Shown piece after piece: positions 9,584-18,997 of a stretch of DNA of 64,000 bases. How positions within the stretch are numbered: the stretch's first letter is position 1; every line of letters begins with the position of its first letter. This DNA is from Paucilactobacillus suebicus DSM 5007 = KCTC 3549 (lineage in GTDB: Bacteria; Bacillota; Bacilli; Lactobacillales; Lactobacillaceae), in contig NZ_AZGF01000002.1 of the NCBI RefSeq assembly GCF_001434475.1, positions 1 to 64,000 on the forward strand. The letters run 5' to 3'. The translations under genes were made by a program, and so were the position numbers. The notes beneath the pieces were generated by a model. That model was given only the letters and a program-made list of their open reading frames with translations, did not search any database and was not told the DNA's origin.

Positions 9584-10240
9584 TTATTTTTCTTTTTCGT
9601 TATCGTTATCTAACTTAATAGTTTCACGCCAAAATATCCAGATAAATGCAGCTAGGAATCCTATAGCTATGCCAAGAAGTCCGTATTTCTTTGCAGACGG
9701 TCCAGTGGTGGAATGAGTTGTGTCTTTATTGGCTGCGGACATTACATTTATCGTCCCTACATCATTCAACATTTTTGGTAATCTATCTTTGATAGCAATT
9801 GCAGTTGAATTTGCAACCGCTACGGCCTTATCACTAGAACCAGACTTGGCAGATACATTTAATACAACGGTCTGCGGATCAGATGTAATATCCAGCATAG
9901 ATTTTATATCACTGGCCGACATTTTATATCCATAATTCTTTTTGATAATCTTTTTTGCCTGTTTTGCAATACTCGTATCATCAGAAACTTTTGCATATGT
10001 CTCCATCATTTGCATATCCGAAGCCAATGATGTACTCCCGTTATCTGTGTTTTCTAGGGCTTTCTTATCAGTATAGTTATGATATATCGTAATTTCTCTT
10101 TTTGCTGTATATTCAGTACTCTGCTTATGCTTCGCGTATCCTCCAAAAAGTAGGCCAAATACTAACATTGCTCCAATTATTATCAATAAATTTTTCCAAA
10201 TTAGTCTAAAAATATCTGAAATTCTGTATGAGTTACTCAT
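9584..10240 (-). CDS. Polysaccharide chain-length determinant, Wzz/CpsC-like
   Basis: The 218-residue protein has two transmembrane helices (about residues 14-33 and 186-205) flanking an extracytoplasmic domain, the Wzz/YveK architecture, and it ends in a short charged tail. Such proteins control polymer length and in Gram-positives normally activate a CpsD tyrosine autokinase. No CpsD kinase or CpsB phosphatase is visible nearby, which is unusual; they may lie elsewhere or be absent. The gene overlaps the polymerase by 8 bp. Confidence 0.8.
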   Translation of the reverse strand: MSNSYRISDIFRLIWKNLLIIIGAMLVFGLLFGGYAKHKQSTEYTAKREITIYHNYTDKKALENTDNGSTSLASDMQMMETYAKVSDDTSIAKQAKKIIKKNYGYKMSASDIKSMLDITSDPQTVVLNVSAKSGSSDKAVAVANSTAIAIKDRLPKMLNDVGTINVMSAANKDTTHSTTGPSAKKYGLLGIAIGFLAAFIWIFWRETIKLDNDNEKEK

Positions 10241-11444
10241 TTGTGTTTCCTACTTTCCTGGTTTTTATATATCTATTAAAAATTGAATAAGCTGCAATGT
10301 AAAACGGATTGTACGCAATCTCTAACATATGTTGATCAATCAAACAACTTAACGATATTAGAAATAGTATACCAACGAAAACGTAGTCTTTCATAGCCGT
10401 TGCCTGATACGCCATAATAGCAACTACTGCTATCACACTGATAAAAACAACAACACCATATATTAACAATAGTCTAACAAACGATGAATCAAGCATAAAA
10501 TATTGATGTAATCCTCCACCAGCATTAAAATTTTTATATCCCGAGCTTCCTCCCCAACCATGTTCTTTTATTCTTTGTCCAATTAATGGTATTCCATATT
10601 TCATATATCCTAAATGGCTTAATGAAATTCTGGAGGAAATTAGTCTGTTAAGAATTGCAAATATGCTTTCGTTTTTAAAGAAAATAGTTGAAAAAATTGC
10701 AAAATAGGCAAAAATACCTGTAGCGGGCCATATGGTATCAGCAATAGACAGACCACTACCACCATCTTTAAAAGCATATTTACTGCAGATTAAATTAACT
10801 GGGATAACTAGAAATATAAGTACGCTATCCAATCTTGCGTCTGTTAGCACATAAATGAGTATTCCTATCAAAAAAATGAAAATATAGCTACCTGTTCTAA
10901 TTTGCCCTTTTTTAATGTACAAATAGGAAAGAACTAAGTAAAATACATGCGAAGCAAAATCGGTTGGATATAGAATGCCAAATGATTCTCTAATTTTATC
11001 TCCACGAACATATACTAAATTTTTTATGACATGTAGCTCAGCAAGTGCTATCACGACAACAAGCATTACTAGTCCAACAACAAAATAAGTTTTTATTATC
11101 TCATCAAAATCTATATCACTCGCCGACACTAAAAATGCGCCAGTATAAAAGGCCAATGGTGAACTTGATTTCATCCAAGACAACCCAAAAAATAGCAGAA
11201 CAAATCCGGTAAACAATATTTGTTCAAAACTGTAAGATGTAAAGAATGCTAATTTTAAAAATAGTAGTGCAATAGCCAGATACGCACAATAATTTAAAAG
11301 ATGTATCGAAAAATACGCTGGCGTTATCATAGACGTTTTCAAGAAGGCAGACACTAAATAAATTATGAATGCCGTTATATAAATAGTTTGACCATTGATT
11401 TTGACATCGCTCATACTATTTTTAATTCTACTAATAATTACCAT
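10233..11444 (-). CDS. wzy: Polysaccharide polymerase (Wzy-like)
   Basis: A 403-residue integral membrane protein with about 10-12 hydrophobic helices and a large extracytoplasmic loop (about residues 255-320, including HLGYMKYGIPLIGQRIKEHG). That layout is typical of Wzy/EpsG-type polymerases, which share little sequence. It is the only polymerase candidate in an operon that otherwise has a priming transferase, flippase and chain-length protein, so the call rests on topology and context. GGAG lies 11 bp before the ATG at 11444. Confidence 0.75.
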   Translation of the reverse strand: MVIISRIKNSMSDVKINGQTIYITAFIIYLVSAFLKTSMITPAYFSIHLLNYCAYLAIALLFLKLAFFTSYSFEQILFTGFVLLFFGLSWMKSSSPLAFYTGAFLVSASDIDFDEIIKTYFVVGLVMLVVVIALAELHVIKNLVYVRGDKIRESFGILYPTDFASHVFYLVLSYLYIKKGQIRTGSYIFIFLIGILIYVLTDARLDSVLIFLVIPVNLICSKYAFKDGGSGLSIADTIWPATGIFAYFAIFSTIFFKNESIFAILNRLISSRISLSHLGYMKYGIPLIGQRIKEHGWGGSSGYKNFNAGGGLHQYFMLDSSFVRLLLIYGVVVFISVIAVVAIMAYQATAMKDYVFVGILFLISLSCLIDQHMLEIAYNPFYIAAYSIFNRYIKTRKVGNTNE

Positions 11445-11447
11445 TGA

Positions 11448-12095
11448 TCAATAAGCTCCATTTGGTTTTACCATTACCCACACAGTTTCAAACATAATTT
11501 TAATGTCCAAAAATGTTGACCGATGAGTTATATAATTCAAATCTAATTTTACCATTTCATCAAAATCAACATCATTTCGTCCTCCAACTTGCCATAGGCC
11601 AGTGCATCCTGGCTTAACAAGTAGTCGCTGCTTATCATAGTCACTATATTTTTCGACTTCGTGCACCAATGGAGGTCTTGGTCCAACCAAGCTCATAGAA
11701 CCAGTCACAACGTTTACCAATTGAGGTAATTCATCCAAACTATATTTTCTAATAATTCGTCCAACTTTAGTAATTCTTGGATCGCTTTTTAGTTTGAACA
11801 TCGCACCATCTATTTCATTCTTTTCTTCCAGTTCTTTCAAAAGCTGGTCAGCGTTTGTAACCATTGATCTAAATTTGAACATTCTAAACTTTCGTCCACT
11901 TTTTCCAACTCTAATCTGTGAGTAAAAAATAGGTCCTCTAGGATCATCAATTTTTATGCACAACGCCACAACCAAAAAAAGGGGGCTTAATATTATTAGG
12001 CCTGCGATTGATGCAATAACATCAATTAAACGTTTTAAAAATATATAAATGTATTGTTTTTTTAATTTAGCCACATCAATATTCAACACTGACAT
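11448..12095 (-). CDS. Priming undecaprenyl-phosphate sugar-phosphate transferase
   Basis: This enzyme starts repeat-unit synthesis by moving a sugar 1-phosphate onto undecaprenyl phosphate. After one N-terminal membrane helix (FLKRLIDVIASIAGLIIL) come the bacterial sugar transferase blocks [36 protein letters not shown] and GPRPPLVHEV, then KPGCTGLWQVGGRND. Length (about 215) fits the short PssY/CpsE C-terminal type. The frame extends to an ATG at 12167, but that has no ribosome binding site. GAGG abuts ATG 12095 and is 6 bp from GTG 12089, so the true start is one of those two. A broken second copy lies at 15688-16095. Confidence 0.92.
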   Translation of the reverse strand: MSVLNIDVAKLKKQYIYIFLKRLIDVIASIAGLIILSPLFLVVALCIKIDDPRGPIFYSQIRVGKSGRKFRMFKFRSMVTNADQLLKELEEKNEIDGAMFKLKSDPRITKVGRIIRKYSLDELPQLVNVVTGSMSLVGPRPPLVHEVEKYSDYDKQRLLVKPGCTGLWQVGGRNDVDFDEMVKLDLNYITHRSTFLDIKIMFETVWVMVKPNGAY

Positions 12096-12239
12096 CCTCA
12101 TGATACATATTATTGTTAAGTGAATTTTTGCGTAAATGATGCTTACATGCACCATAATATTGTACATTTTTCATAATAATTTTCACATAGAAACTTAAAA
12201 AACTTAACTTTTAAATAATCACTTCAGAAAATTAATTAA

Positions 12240-13202
12240 CTACTTTTTGAATAATTTATCATATGAGTTTGAAACCACTTGTAATCTGAATTCAAATTCA
12301 CGCTCTTCTTTTTTTAAAATCGCATCTAAAATTAAGCCACTAAAATATGATATAACTGATATCAACAGCAAAAAGCCACAAGAAATTAACGTTGGAATTT
12401 TTTCAACTAATCCTGTTTTCATGAACGGAAGCCATACATTTGGTATAAACAACGCAATAGAAATTACAATTCCGATAATTGACAAAAGTGAAAAAAATTG
12501 TAATGGTCTGTAATTCCTAAAAAGTGAAATAATTTTCTTTAAAACTTTTATACCATCACTATAGGTGTTCAACTTAGACGTACTACCCTCAGGTCTATCC
12601 TGATAGTCGATAACTTGATTTTCAATTAACATATTATTTTCAATTGCAACTATGCTCATTTCTGTTTCTATTTCAAAACCTTTTGAAAGTACAGCAAACG
12701 TTTTAACAAATCTATAACTAAATGCTCGATATCCCGTCATAACATCCTTAATATTGCTATGAAAAATACTATTAATGCAGAATCGTACAAGTGAATTACC
12801 AAAATTATGAAACAACCGCTTATTTTCAGAAAAATAGCTTGAGGATAGTCTATCACCAACAACCATATCTGTTCGTCTATATAAAACACTACGAATCATA
12901 TTAGGTATTGATTTAGTTGAATAGGTATCATCTCCATCAATTAGCACATAACACTTTGCATTAATATCCTGAAACATTTGCCTTACGACATTCCCTTTTC
13001 CTTGTTGATAAACGTGGCCTACAATAGCACCAGCATTTAACGATTCTTCAACCGTATTGTCGGTAGAATTATTATCATATACAAAAACGGTCACTTGTTG
13101 ATCTATATCACTTGTCGCATTTTTACAGTCCTTCACGACTTTTCCAATTGTCAGTCCTTCGTTGTAACACGGTATTAAAATTGCAACATCTGTATTACTC
13201 AA
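12240..13202 (-). CDS. DPM-like GT2 glycosyltransferase with C-terminal membrane helices
   Basis: A 320-residue family 2 enzyme of the dolichol/polyprenyl-phosphate mannose synthase type. It has AILIPCYNEGLTIGKVV at the N-terminus, YDNNSTDNT near residue 42, and the LIDGDDTY metal site near residue 88. Two transmembrane helices follow at about residues 232-252 and 267-288. Such enzymes typically make a polyprenyl-phosphate-linked monosaccharide for use by a GT-C enzyme outside the membrane; the adjacent DUF6020 protein is a possible partner. The start is a TTG 7 bp after GGAGAA, overlapping the upstream gene by 8 bp. Confidence 0.85.
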   Translation of the reverse strand: MSNTDVAILIPCYNEGLTIGKVVKDCKNATSDIDQQVTVFVYDNNSTDNTVEESLNAGAIVGHVYQQGKGNVVRQMFQDINAKCYVLIDGDDTYSTKSIPNMIRSVLYRRTDMVVGDRLSSSYFSENKRLFHNFGNSLVRFCINSIFHSNIKDVMTGYRAFSYRFVKTFAVLSKGFEIETEMSIVAIENNMLIENQVIDYQDRPEGSTSKLNTYSDGIKVLKKIISLFRNYRPLQFFSLLSIIGIVISIALFIPNVWLPFMKTGLVEKIPTLISCGFLLLISVISYFSGLILDAILKKEEREFEFRLQVVSNSYDKLFKK

Positions 13203-15138
13203 TTATATGTTCTCCATTCTTTTTCTTAAAATCATTCAGTATAAACGTCACATAAACAGGTAGTACTGCTAATCCCATAATTGCATACCTTGAATATCCG
13301 TTTACAGAAGATAATGTTGGTACCGCAGCCAACAACAATAATGGAAAGATAGCAACCAAATTAGAATATCTGCGTTTTACAAGTACCAGTAAGACTAAAA
13401 TCAGCGCCACCCAAACGGGAACTCCAGTATTAATCAAAATAAGTAAAGGTGGAAAGCTCAACACTGCTGCTACAAAATTCGTGACAGTATTTCTATATTT
13501 AAAACTAAATATATAGTGATACTGATGATACCATTTTGGCTGAATTAGTTTAGAAGAATTCACATAATTAAAACTTGTGAATAAGGAATCAGTCTTGCTT
13601 CTTGATACCAAGAATGGGTTTAAATATCCACTGTTGGCTTGTATATATAACGACAAATACTGAACAGGATGTTTTATACCTAGTTTTAGCCATAATTTTA
13701 TAAACATTGACGTGTGTTCCCTAACGGTGCTATTACTTCTTAATAAAAGTCTGCCACTTTTAACATCTCTAATCTCACTATTTTTTCTCAAAAAAGTGTC
13801 AACTGGATACAGAGATTTTAAATTATCTCCAACATTTACACTGTAATTTCTTTTTATTTTTTTTACTGCCATAATATTATTTAGAGCATCAACATCTTGC
13901 TTATCAAAATATGATTTGTGCGTTATATACAAGTAAGCAACTTGTCGCATCGGAATGGTAAGTGCCTCTCCAGAGGACCCAGGTATCACATTACTAGCTG
14001 GCAAAATTATTTTTTGCCACGAAACGTACGAACAAAAGATCATCAAAAAAACTGCACTAACTGCCACAACCTTTTTTCTAAATCTAAATGCTGTATACAC
14101 CAACAAAACTAATAAACTTACAAGCACAACATAGCCACCATCATTTCTGAACATCATCATAAAAAAGGCCGAGCAAAGCAAATTTATAATTGATAAAATA
14201 TCAAGCTTGTTTTTTTGTGGTAATGAAACAAAAATTTTGACATAACTTAGACTGTACCAAGCACAGAATGCAAAGAAAAGTGAACTTTTATCAATTGTTT
14301 GAGAATACAAAGCAAAAATTGGACTAGAAAATAGTACCAACGTTACTATGCCAACAATTTTTCCAGCGAAAGAAAAAGCATACTTTACTACTTTACTATA
14401 TATTAATGCTGTCACAATCACCTGGATGAATACGATACTAAAAACTCCAAAATTCGTACCACCTATTTTTTTACCTGCACTGAAAATGTAGCCAAATATT
14501 AGTGTTACAAACCATGGGTGATGATTTGTTTTAGGATACGTAAAATTCAATTCTGCAACGTGAAGTTTAAAAAACTCTGAAAATTGTCTAAAAGCGTCAA
14601 AAGAAATCGTTCCAGGCATAAACCATACTATTTGCAAGCACCAAACAACAATTATGAATATAAATATCTTCAAAGTAGATATTTTTATATCCTGTATATT
14701 AAAATAAATTCTAAGATAATTGTAAAGAATTTTTAACACATTACTGAAAACTATGCCAAAACCAATAAAATAAATTAAAGACAACATAATATTTATTTTA
14801 CCATCTGTTAAATACTTGGTTCCTTGAATAAATACAGAACTTTCAATTGAAGTAAATGCATTCACAGTTGTAAGTATCAAAGATAGAATATATCCAAAAA
14901 GAATGAATAACCACGAATTTATTTGGTTCGTTAATTTGTTATTGCAGTAAATGATAATTCCAACTAATAATATAGAAACTAATACCATTCCTTCATTTGG
15001 ATTAATTCTACCTTCAATCGCATTTACGCCACTAACATACTTTGGTGGAAAGGTTATCATAAATGCCATCAGAACAAATATCCACCCAATACACCTCATC
15101 ATTAATCTAAAATGCATATTATTAAGCGATTTAGTCAT
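13195..15138 (-). CDS. DUF6020 family membrane protein (GT-C-like)
   Basis: A 647-residue protein with about 13 transmembrane helices. The block FMPGTISFDAFRQF near residues 173-186, at the start of an extracytoplasmic loop, matches the DUF6020 family of lactobacilli and related firmicutes. NHHPWF about 25 residues later is also characteristic. The topology resembles GT-C enzymes that use polyprenyl-phosphate sugars, and the next gene is a DPM-like transferase, so the pair may add a side-chain sugar outside the cell; this is inference. As the most upstream intact gene (AGGAG before ATG 15138) it probably starts the operon. Confidence 0.75.
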   Translation of the reverse strand: MTKSLNNMHFRLMMRCIGWIFVLMAFMITFPPKYVSGVNAIEGRINPNEGMVLVSILLVGIIIYCNNKLTNQINSWLFILFGYILSLILTTVNAFTSIESSVFIQGTKYLTDGKINIMLSLIYFIGFGIVFSNVLKILYNYLRIYFNIQDIKISTLKIFIFIIVVWCLQIVWFMPGTISFDAFRQFSEFFKLHVAELNFTYPKTNHHPWFVTLIFGYIFSAGKKIGGTNFGVFSIVFIQVIVTALIYSKVVKYAFSFAGKIVGIVTLVLFSSPIFALYSQTIDKSSLFFAFCAWYSLSYVKIFVSLPQKNKLDILSIINLLCSAFFMMMFRNDGGYVVLVSLLVLLVYTAFRFRKKVVAVSAVFLMIFCSYVSWQKIILPASNVIPGSSGEALTIPMRQVAYLYITHKSYFDKQDVDALNNIMAVKKIKRNYSVNVGDNLKSLYPVDTFLRKNSEIRDVKSGRLLLRSNSTVREHTSMFIKLWLKLGIKHPVQYLSLYIQANSGYLNPFLVSRSKTDSLFTSFNYVNSSKLIQPKWYHQYHYIFSFKYRNTVTNFVAAVLSFPPLLILINTGVPVWVALILVLLVLVKRRYSNLVAIFPLLLLAAVPTLSSVNGYSRYAIMGLAVLPVYVTFILNDFKKKNGEHIIE

Positions 15139-15635
15139 AAATCAAACTCCTAACGATTCACAAATTTTTATAAAAATAACGACATAATATAAAACTGTGC
15201 AATTAAAATTCCGTAAGTTAAGCTTAAACAAAATTATGTATTCAATATAGCAAAAACGTTGTCCCAAAAATATCACACTAGTTCTTTATACTCAATAAAA
15301 CGCAGCTACTATTGTATCAGACATAACTGATATTATTAATTGTCTTAATTTAAAAATATGTAAATAGATAAAAAATAAGATCAAGTAGCTCAAAAATTAC
15401 ATATTTTTTTCACAGCTTTTGTGACGATACAAATACCCACTGATAATACCAAAATAGACTGATAAAAATACAAATATAAAGTTATATAGTACGCCACCAA
15501 AAAGACATCCATAATGTTGCCAAAAACCTCAAACAAAATAGCCCTACACTTAATCACATAAACACATCATATTAGTTTAACAACCAAATTCAAAAACTTC
15601 CTACAAATGTGCATAGCAATTCTATTTCTTTAATA
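15139..15635. other. AT-rich non-coding stretch upstream of the polysaccharide operon
   Basis: About 500 bp with stops in all frames and no recognisable gene. It should contain the operon promoter, but no convincing -35/-10 pair can be named. It adjoins gene debris on the right and may itself be decayed coding sequence. Confidence 0.5.
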
Positions 15636-15684
15636 ATATAAATCGGTCTATTTTTCCAATATATTTTCCGATACTAACGGTGTC
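15636..15684 (-). pseudogene. gtrB 3'-end remnant
   Basis: Read on the minus strand this short segment gives IGKYIGKI followed by a DRPIY-like stretch. It parallels the C-terminus of the intact GtrB at 16234-17166 (VGKYIGKIYLQSKDRPIYVV) with a small internal deletion. It directly follows the priming-transferase debris, so the two fragments were joined by a deletion or recombination. Confidence 0.55.
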
Positions 15685-15687
15685 CTA

Positions 15688-16095
15688 GGCTAAACAAGAC
15701 CCATTGATCCAGCTACTACATTTACCAGTTGCGGCAATTCATCTAAGCTATACTTACGAATAATTCTACCAATTTTAGTTATTCTGTGATCACTTTTAAT
15801 TTTAAACATAGCGCCAGTAATTTCTTTCTATTCTCTAAGTCTTTAAGTAGCTCATCAGCATTAGAAACTATTGATCTGAATTTGAACATTCCAAACTTTC
15901 TGACACCTTTTCCAACTCTTGTTTGAGAGTAGAATACGAGCCCTGGGGATCCTCAACTTTTATCAGTATAGCTAGCACCAAAAAAAAGAGGACTTATATA
16001 GTATTAAGACAAAACTACAACAATAATATCAATTAACTGCTTAACGAATATATGCATGTTGTTTTTTTAATTTTAGTTCATCAATTTCTAACGTT
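15688..16095 (-). pseudogene. Second priming sugar transferase, broken copy
   Basis: Translating the minus strand in pieces gives [20 protein letters not shown] and then [17 protein letters not shown], ending at an in-frame stop. These correspond to the same blocks of the intact priming transferase at 11448-12095. Upstream pieces match its arginine-rich RMFKFRS region and N-terminal helix, but with frame breaks. Everything after the GSM block, including GPRPP and the C-terminus, is missing. It is a paralogous relic of an earlier or exchanged polysaccharide cluster. Confidence 0.8.
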
Positions 16096-16233
16096 ACGGT
16101 CCCATTACAAAAATCGGTTTTAATCCACTTACAAATAAAGCACCAACACATTATACATTTTTATACTAACCTTAGAAACAAATACAACAAATCTTTAAAA
16201 TTAACACTAAAAATCCTGATTTTTTCAAAACAA

Positions 16234-17166
16234 CTATTTCTTTTCGCGAACTACATATATAGGACGGTCCTTACTCTGTAAATATATTTTGCCAATGTAT
16301 TTACCGACAATTCCTAAGCACAAAAGCTCCAGTCCACCGATCATTAAAATAATGCAAACCAGTGACGCCCAACCTGAGACACTACTATTTGGAACTACAA
16401 TAGCTCTGACAACAATAAAAACTAGAAAACAAATGGAAAATAGAAATGATAAAAAGCCCGTCCAAGAAGCTATAGAAAGCGGAAATTCAGAAAAATCTGT
16501 TATGCCATCTATTGAATACTTCAATAATTTCCAGAAAGACCAGCTAGTATTTCCTGCAACTCTTTCAACATTTTTATACTCAATATACTTTGTCTTAAAA
16601 CCAACCCAGCTGAATATTCCCTTAGAAAACCGATTATATTCTTTAAGCGAAATTATTGAGTCAACCATTTGCCTGGTCATCATTCTGTAGTCCCTAGCAC
16701 CATTCACAATATTCGTGCTAGAAATTCGGTTAATTAATTTATAAAACATATTGGCAAAAAATGAACGAATAACTGGCTCACCATTTCTACTAGTTCTTCT
16801 TGTACCAACACAATCATAATCTTCGTTCTTAATTGTATTTAACATAGTGGGCAACAATTCTGGTGGATCTTGTAAGTCAACATCCATTACCACTACAAAG
16901 TCACCAGTGGATGAATTCAACCCAGCTAAAAGTGCAGCTTCTTTACCGAAATTTCTAGAAAACGAAATATAGTGCACTTTATTTTCATTTTCGCTGTGTA
17001 ATTTTTTTAATTCGTCTAATGTTCCATCACTTGACCCATCATCAATAAACCAGTAGTCTCGGTCAATCTTATTCATTTGATTAAATACTTTTTCAACTGT
17101 GGGATAAAAGATCGGAACAGTCTCTTGTTCGTTGAAGCAGGGTACTATGACTGATATTTTTTCCAC
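16234..17166 (-). CDS. GtrB/CsbB-type bactoprenol glycosyltransferase
   Basis: A 310-residue GT2 enzyme that loads a sugar onto undecaprenyl phosphate at the inner membrane face. It has ISVIVPCFNEQETV, FIDDGSSDGT, the VMDVDLQDPPELL metal site near residue 95, and the family block NIVNGARDYRMM near residue 152. Two C-terminal transmembrane helices follow (about 230-255 and 265-290) and it ends VGKYIGKIYLQSKDRPIY. The start is GTG after AAAGG. It lies 88 bp after the YfhO-like gene. This pair matches the CsbB/YfhO systems that glycosylate lipoteichoic acid or similar wall polymers. Confidence 0.9.
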   Translation of the reverse strand: MEKISVIVPCFNEQETVPIFYPTVEKVFNQMNKIDRDYWFIDDGSSDGTLDELKKLHSENENKVHYISFSRNFGKEAALLAGLNSSTGDFVVVMDVDLQDPPELLPTMLNTIKNEDYDCVGTRRTSRNGEPVIRSFFANMFYKLINRISSTNIVNGARDYRMMTRQMVDSIISLKEYNRFSKGIFSWVGFKTKYIEYKNVERVAGNTSWSFWKLLKYSIDGITDFSEFPLSIASWTGFLSFLFSICFLVFIVVRAIVVPNSSVSGWASLVCIILMIGGLELLCLGIVGKYIGKIYLQSKDRPIYVVREKK

Positions 17167-17254
17167 TATTTATCAATCCTTTCGTTATACATTTTCTCTA
17201 CATAACCTTTTTTTTAATTATATGAGAAATTTAAAAAAAATAAAAAAAGCACTG

Positions 17255-18967
17255 TCAATTACGATGCATGACTTTTATTGACAAAACTACTTTAGTAAAG
17301 ATTAATATCCACAAAAGTATAGGAATCGCAATTAAAACATAAAAAAATCTACTAGGAATATATTTCACGACAATAGAATTTACCCCTCTTTTGCCATTAA
17401 TTATCGGTGTGTCTCGATAACTTGTGCGAGATGAAACGGCTTTTCCATTGTCAAAAACAATAGTATTACTGTACTTCAAAACAGGAATATCGATTTTTGA
17501 ATCATGTTTTAGCCTAACTGCGTACATAATTCCATTAGACATAGGAGAAGGAGTGATTTTCTTACGCCGGTTTCCATCAATAATTACAATGTGTTTTTGT
17601 ATGCTTTTAGCATATTTGAACGCCTTGTTAGGATAATAGTCAGTTTCTCCATTTTTAACACTGTAACCAAATTGATAATTATAATTACTATTATTTAACT
17701 GCACACTTATAGGAATTTGTTTAAGGCCAACTGTATTCTTTTTTAAATAGCTTTTCTGTACAACACTATTTTCCTTCACTTGATTCTGTACAGCCCCAAA
17801 ATAACTAATAAAGCATACAATCATCACTAATAAAGCCAAGCACTTTGTAAAATAAGATGTCAACCAATATTCAGCAGTCATTATCTTAGATCCTATAATC
17901 GCCAAAAATAGACAAGCATATGACAAATATCTCCACGGAAGTTGAATAACCCCAAAAACTGAATTACTAATTAACATCCATGGAAAAATGGATGTCGAAA
18001 AAATGCATGCAAAAATTGCCGATATATACATAATTTTATCAACAAAATTAAATTTATTAAATAAAATCCAACCTGTTAATAAAATAATTAGCAATACTAT
18101 TCCAATACTCATACCTGAGGAACTATTTGCTAAAGATTGCTGCACAAAGTCTGATGCACTTTCAAGAATTAGGACCCCAGAACGAGGGCCCTCTATGTTA
18201 TGTCCAATATAATCTGTCAAAAAAGGAAATATTATTCCTAAGCTTAAACCAAACGTTAAAAAAATAGCTTTTAACAGGTTTTTAAAAATTTTAAAGGTAA
18301 TCTTTTTTCTAAATAACTGTATTAAAACGAAAATCGTCAAGAACTGTACTGTAATAAATACGCTTAAAATATGACTGTATACAATTAATGACATGCCAAT
18401 TGAAAGCATAATCCAATCATGGTTTTTAGTATAAAAAATTTTATAAATTCCAAAAAATGCCAATGGCAAAAAAGTTGACGCAATAAATTCACCTAAAACA
18501 TACCCTGTAACACCTAAATATATTCTTCGTGCTGACAGGGTATACAAAAGTGCAAATATAATCGCACGCCTATCACTTTTTGAAGTATCTTTCATACACA
18601 AATAAGCTATAATTAAAGTCAAAAAATTGAAACACGTGTACCAAACATAATATGATGAAATTGGACTAAACACGAATCTTAAAAATGCCCAAGGATACAA
18701 AAATATTGTTGGATAAAATAGAAATGACGCAACTCCAGTCGAATTGAATGTTGAACTTGCAATAAACGTGAATATATTATGTCTTTTTAAATTCAAAAAT
18801 ATTTCTTGTACTCTTGAAGCATGAAATGACCAATCACTAAAAGCAGTCATTCTATGTACATGCCACAATGGGTATGTTAATGCAATCGATAACAATAAAA
18901 AAAATACCAAAATGAGTATTTTCCTTAATACATTATTTTTTAGATATTTTTTTTGAAAATACTCCAT
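17255..18967 (-). CDS. YfhO-like GT-C membrane glycosyltransferase
   Basis: About 570 residues with 12-13 transmembrane helices and a C-terminal extracytoplasmic domain (about residues 400-540) closed by a last helix. An acidic loop, TAFSDWSFHASRVQEI near residue 42, follows the first helix, as in GT-C enzymes. The protein resembles the YfhO / 6-pyruvoyl-tetrahydropterin-synthase-related membrane proteins that accept sugars from undecaprenyl phosphate outside the cell. The frame opens at a GTG (18985), but GGGAG sits 9 bp before ATG 18967, so the latter is chosen. It is likely the partner of the GtrB-type enzyme encoded next. Confidence 0.75.
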   Translation of the reverse strand: MEYFQKKYLKNNVLRKILILVFFLLLSIALTYPLWHVHRMTAFSDWSFHASRVQEIFLNLKRHNIFTFIASSTFNSTGVASFLFYPTIFLYPWAFLRFVFSPISSYYVWYTCFNFLTLIIAYLCMKDTSKSDRRAIIFALLYTLSARRIYLGVTGYVLGEFIASTFLPLAFFGIYKIFYTKNHDWIMLSIGMSLIVYSHILSVFITVQFLTIFVLIQLFRKKITFKIFKNLLKAIFLTFGLSLGIIFPFLTDYIGHNIEGPRSGVLILESASDFVQQSLANSSSGMSIGIVLLIILLTGWILFNKFNFVDKIMYISAIFACIFSTSIFPWMLISNSVFGVIQLPWRYLSYACLFLAIIGSKIMTAEYWLTSYFTKCLALLVMIVCFISYFGAVQNQVKENSVVQKSYLKKNTVGLKQIPISVQLNNSNYNYQFGYSVKNGETDYYPNKAFKYAKSIQKHIVIIDGNRRKKITPSPMSNGIMYAVRLKHDSKIDIPVLKYSNTIVFDNGKAVSSRTSYRDTPIINGKRGVNSIVVKYIPSRFFYVLIAIPILLWILIFTKVVLSIKVMHRN

Positions 18968-18997
18968 ATAAATTATTTCTCCCACATAAAATATGCC

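Noticed and set aside
12096-12167. Extended N-terminus of the priming transferase
   Set aside because: There is no ribosome binding site before ATG 12167, and the extra residues do not match the short form of the family.
15139-15635. Possible further gene fragments left of the pseudogene
   Set aside because: No translated piece could be matched to a known family; it is reported only as non-coding.
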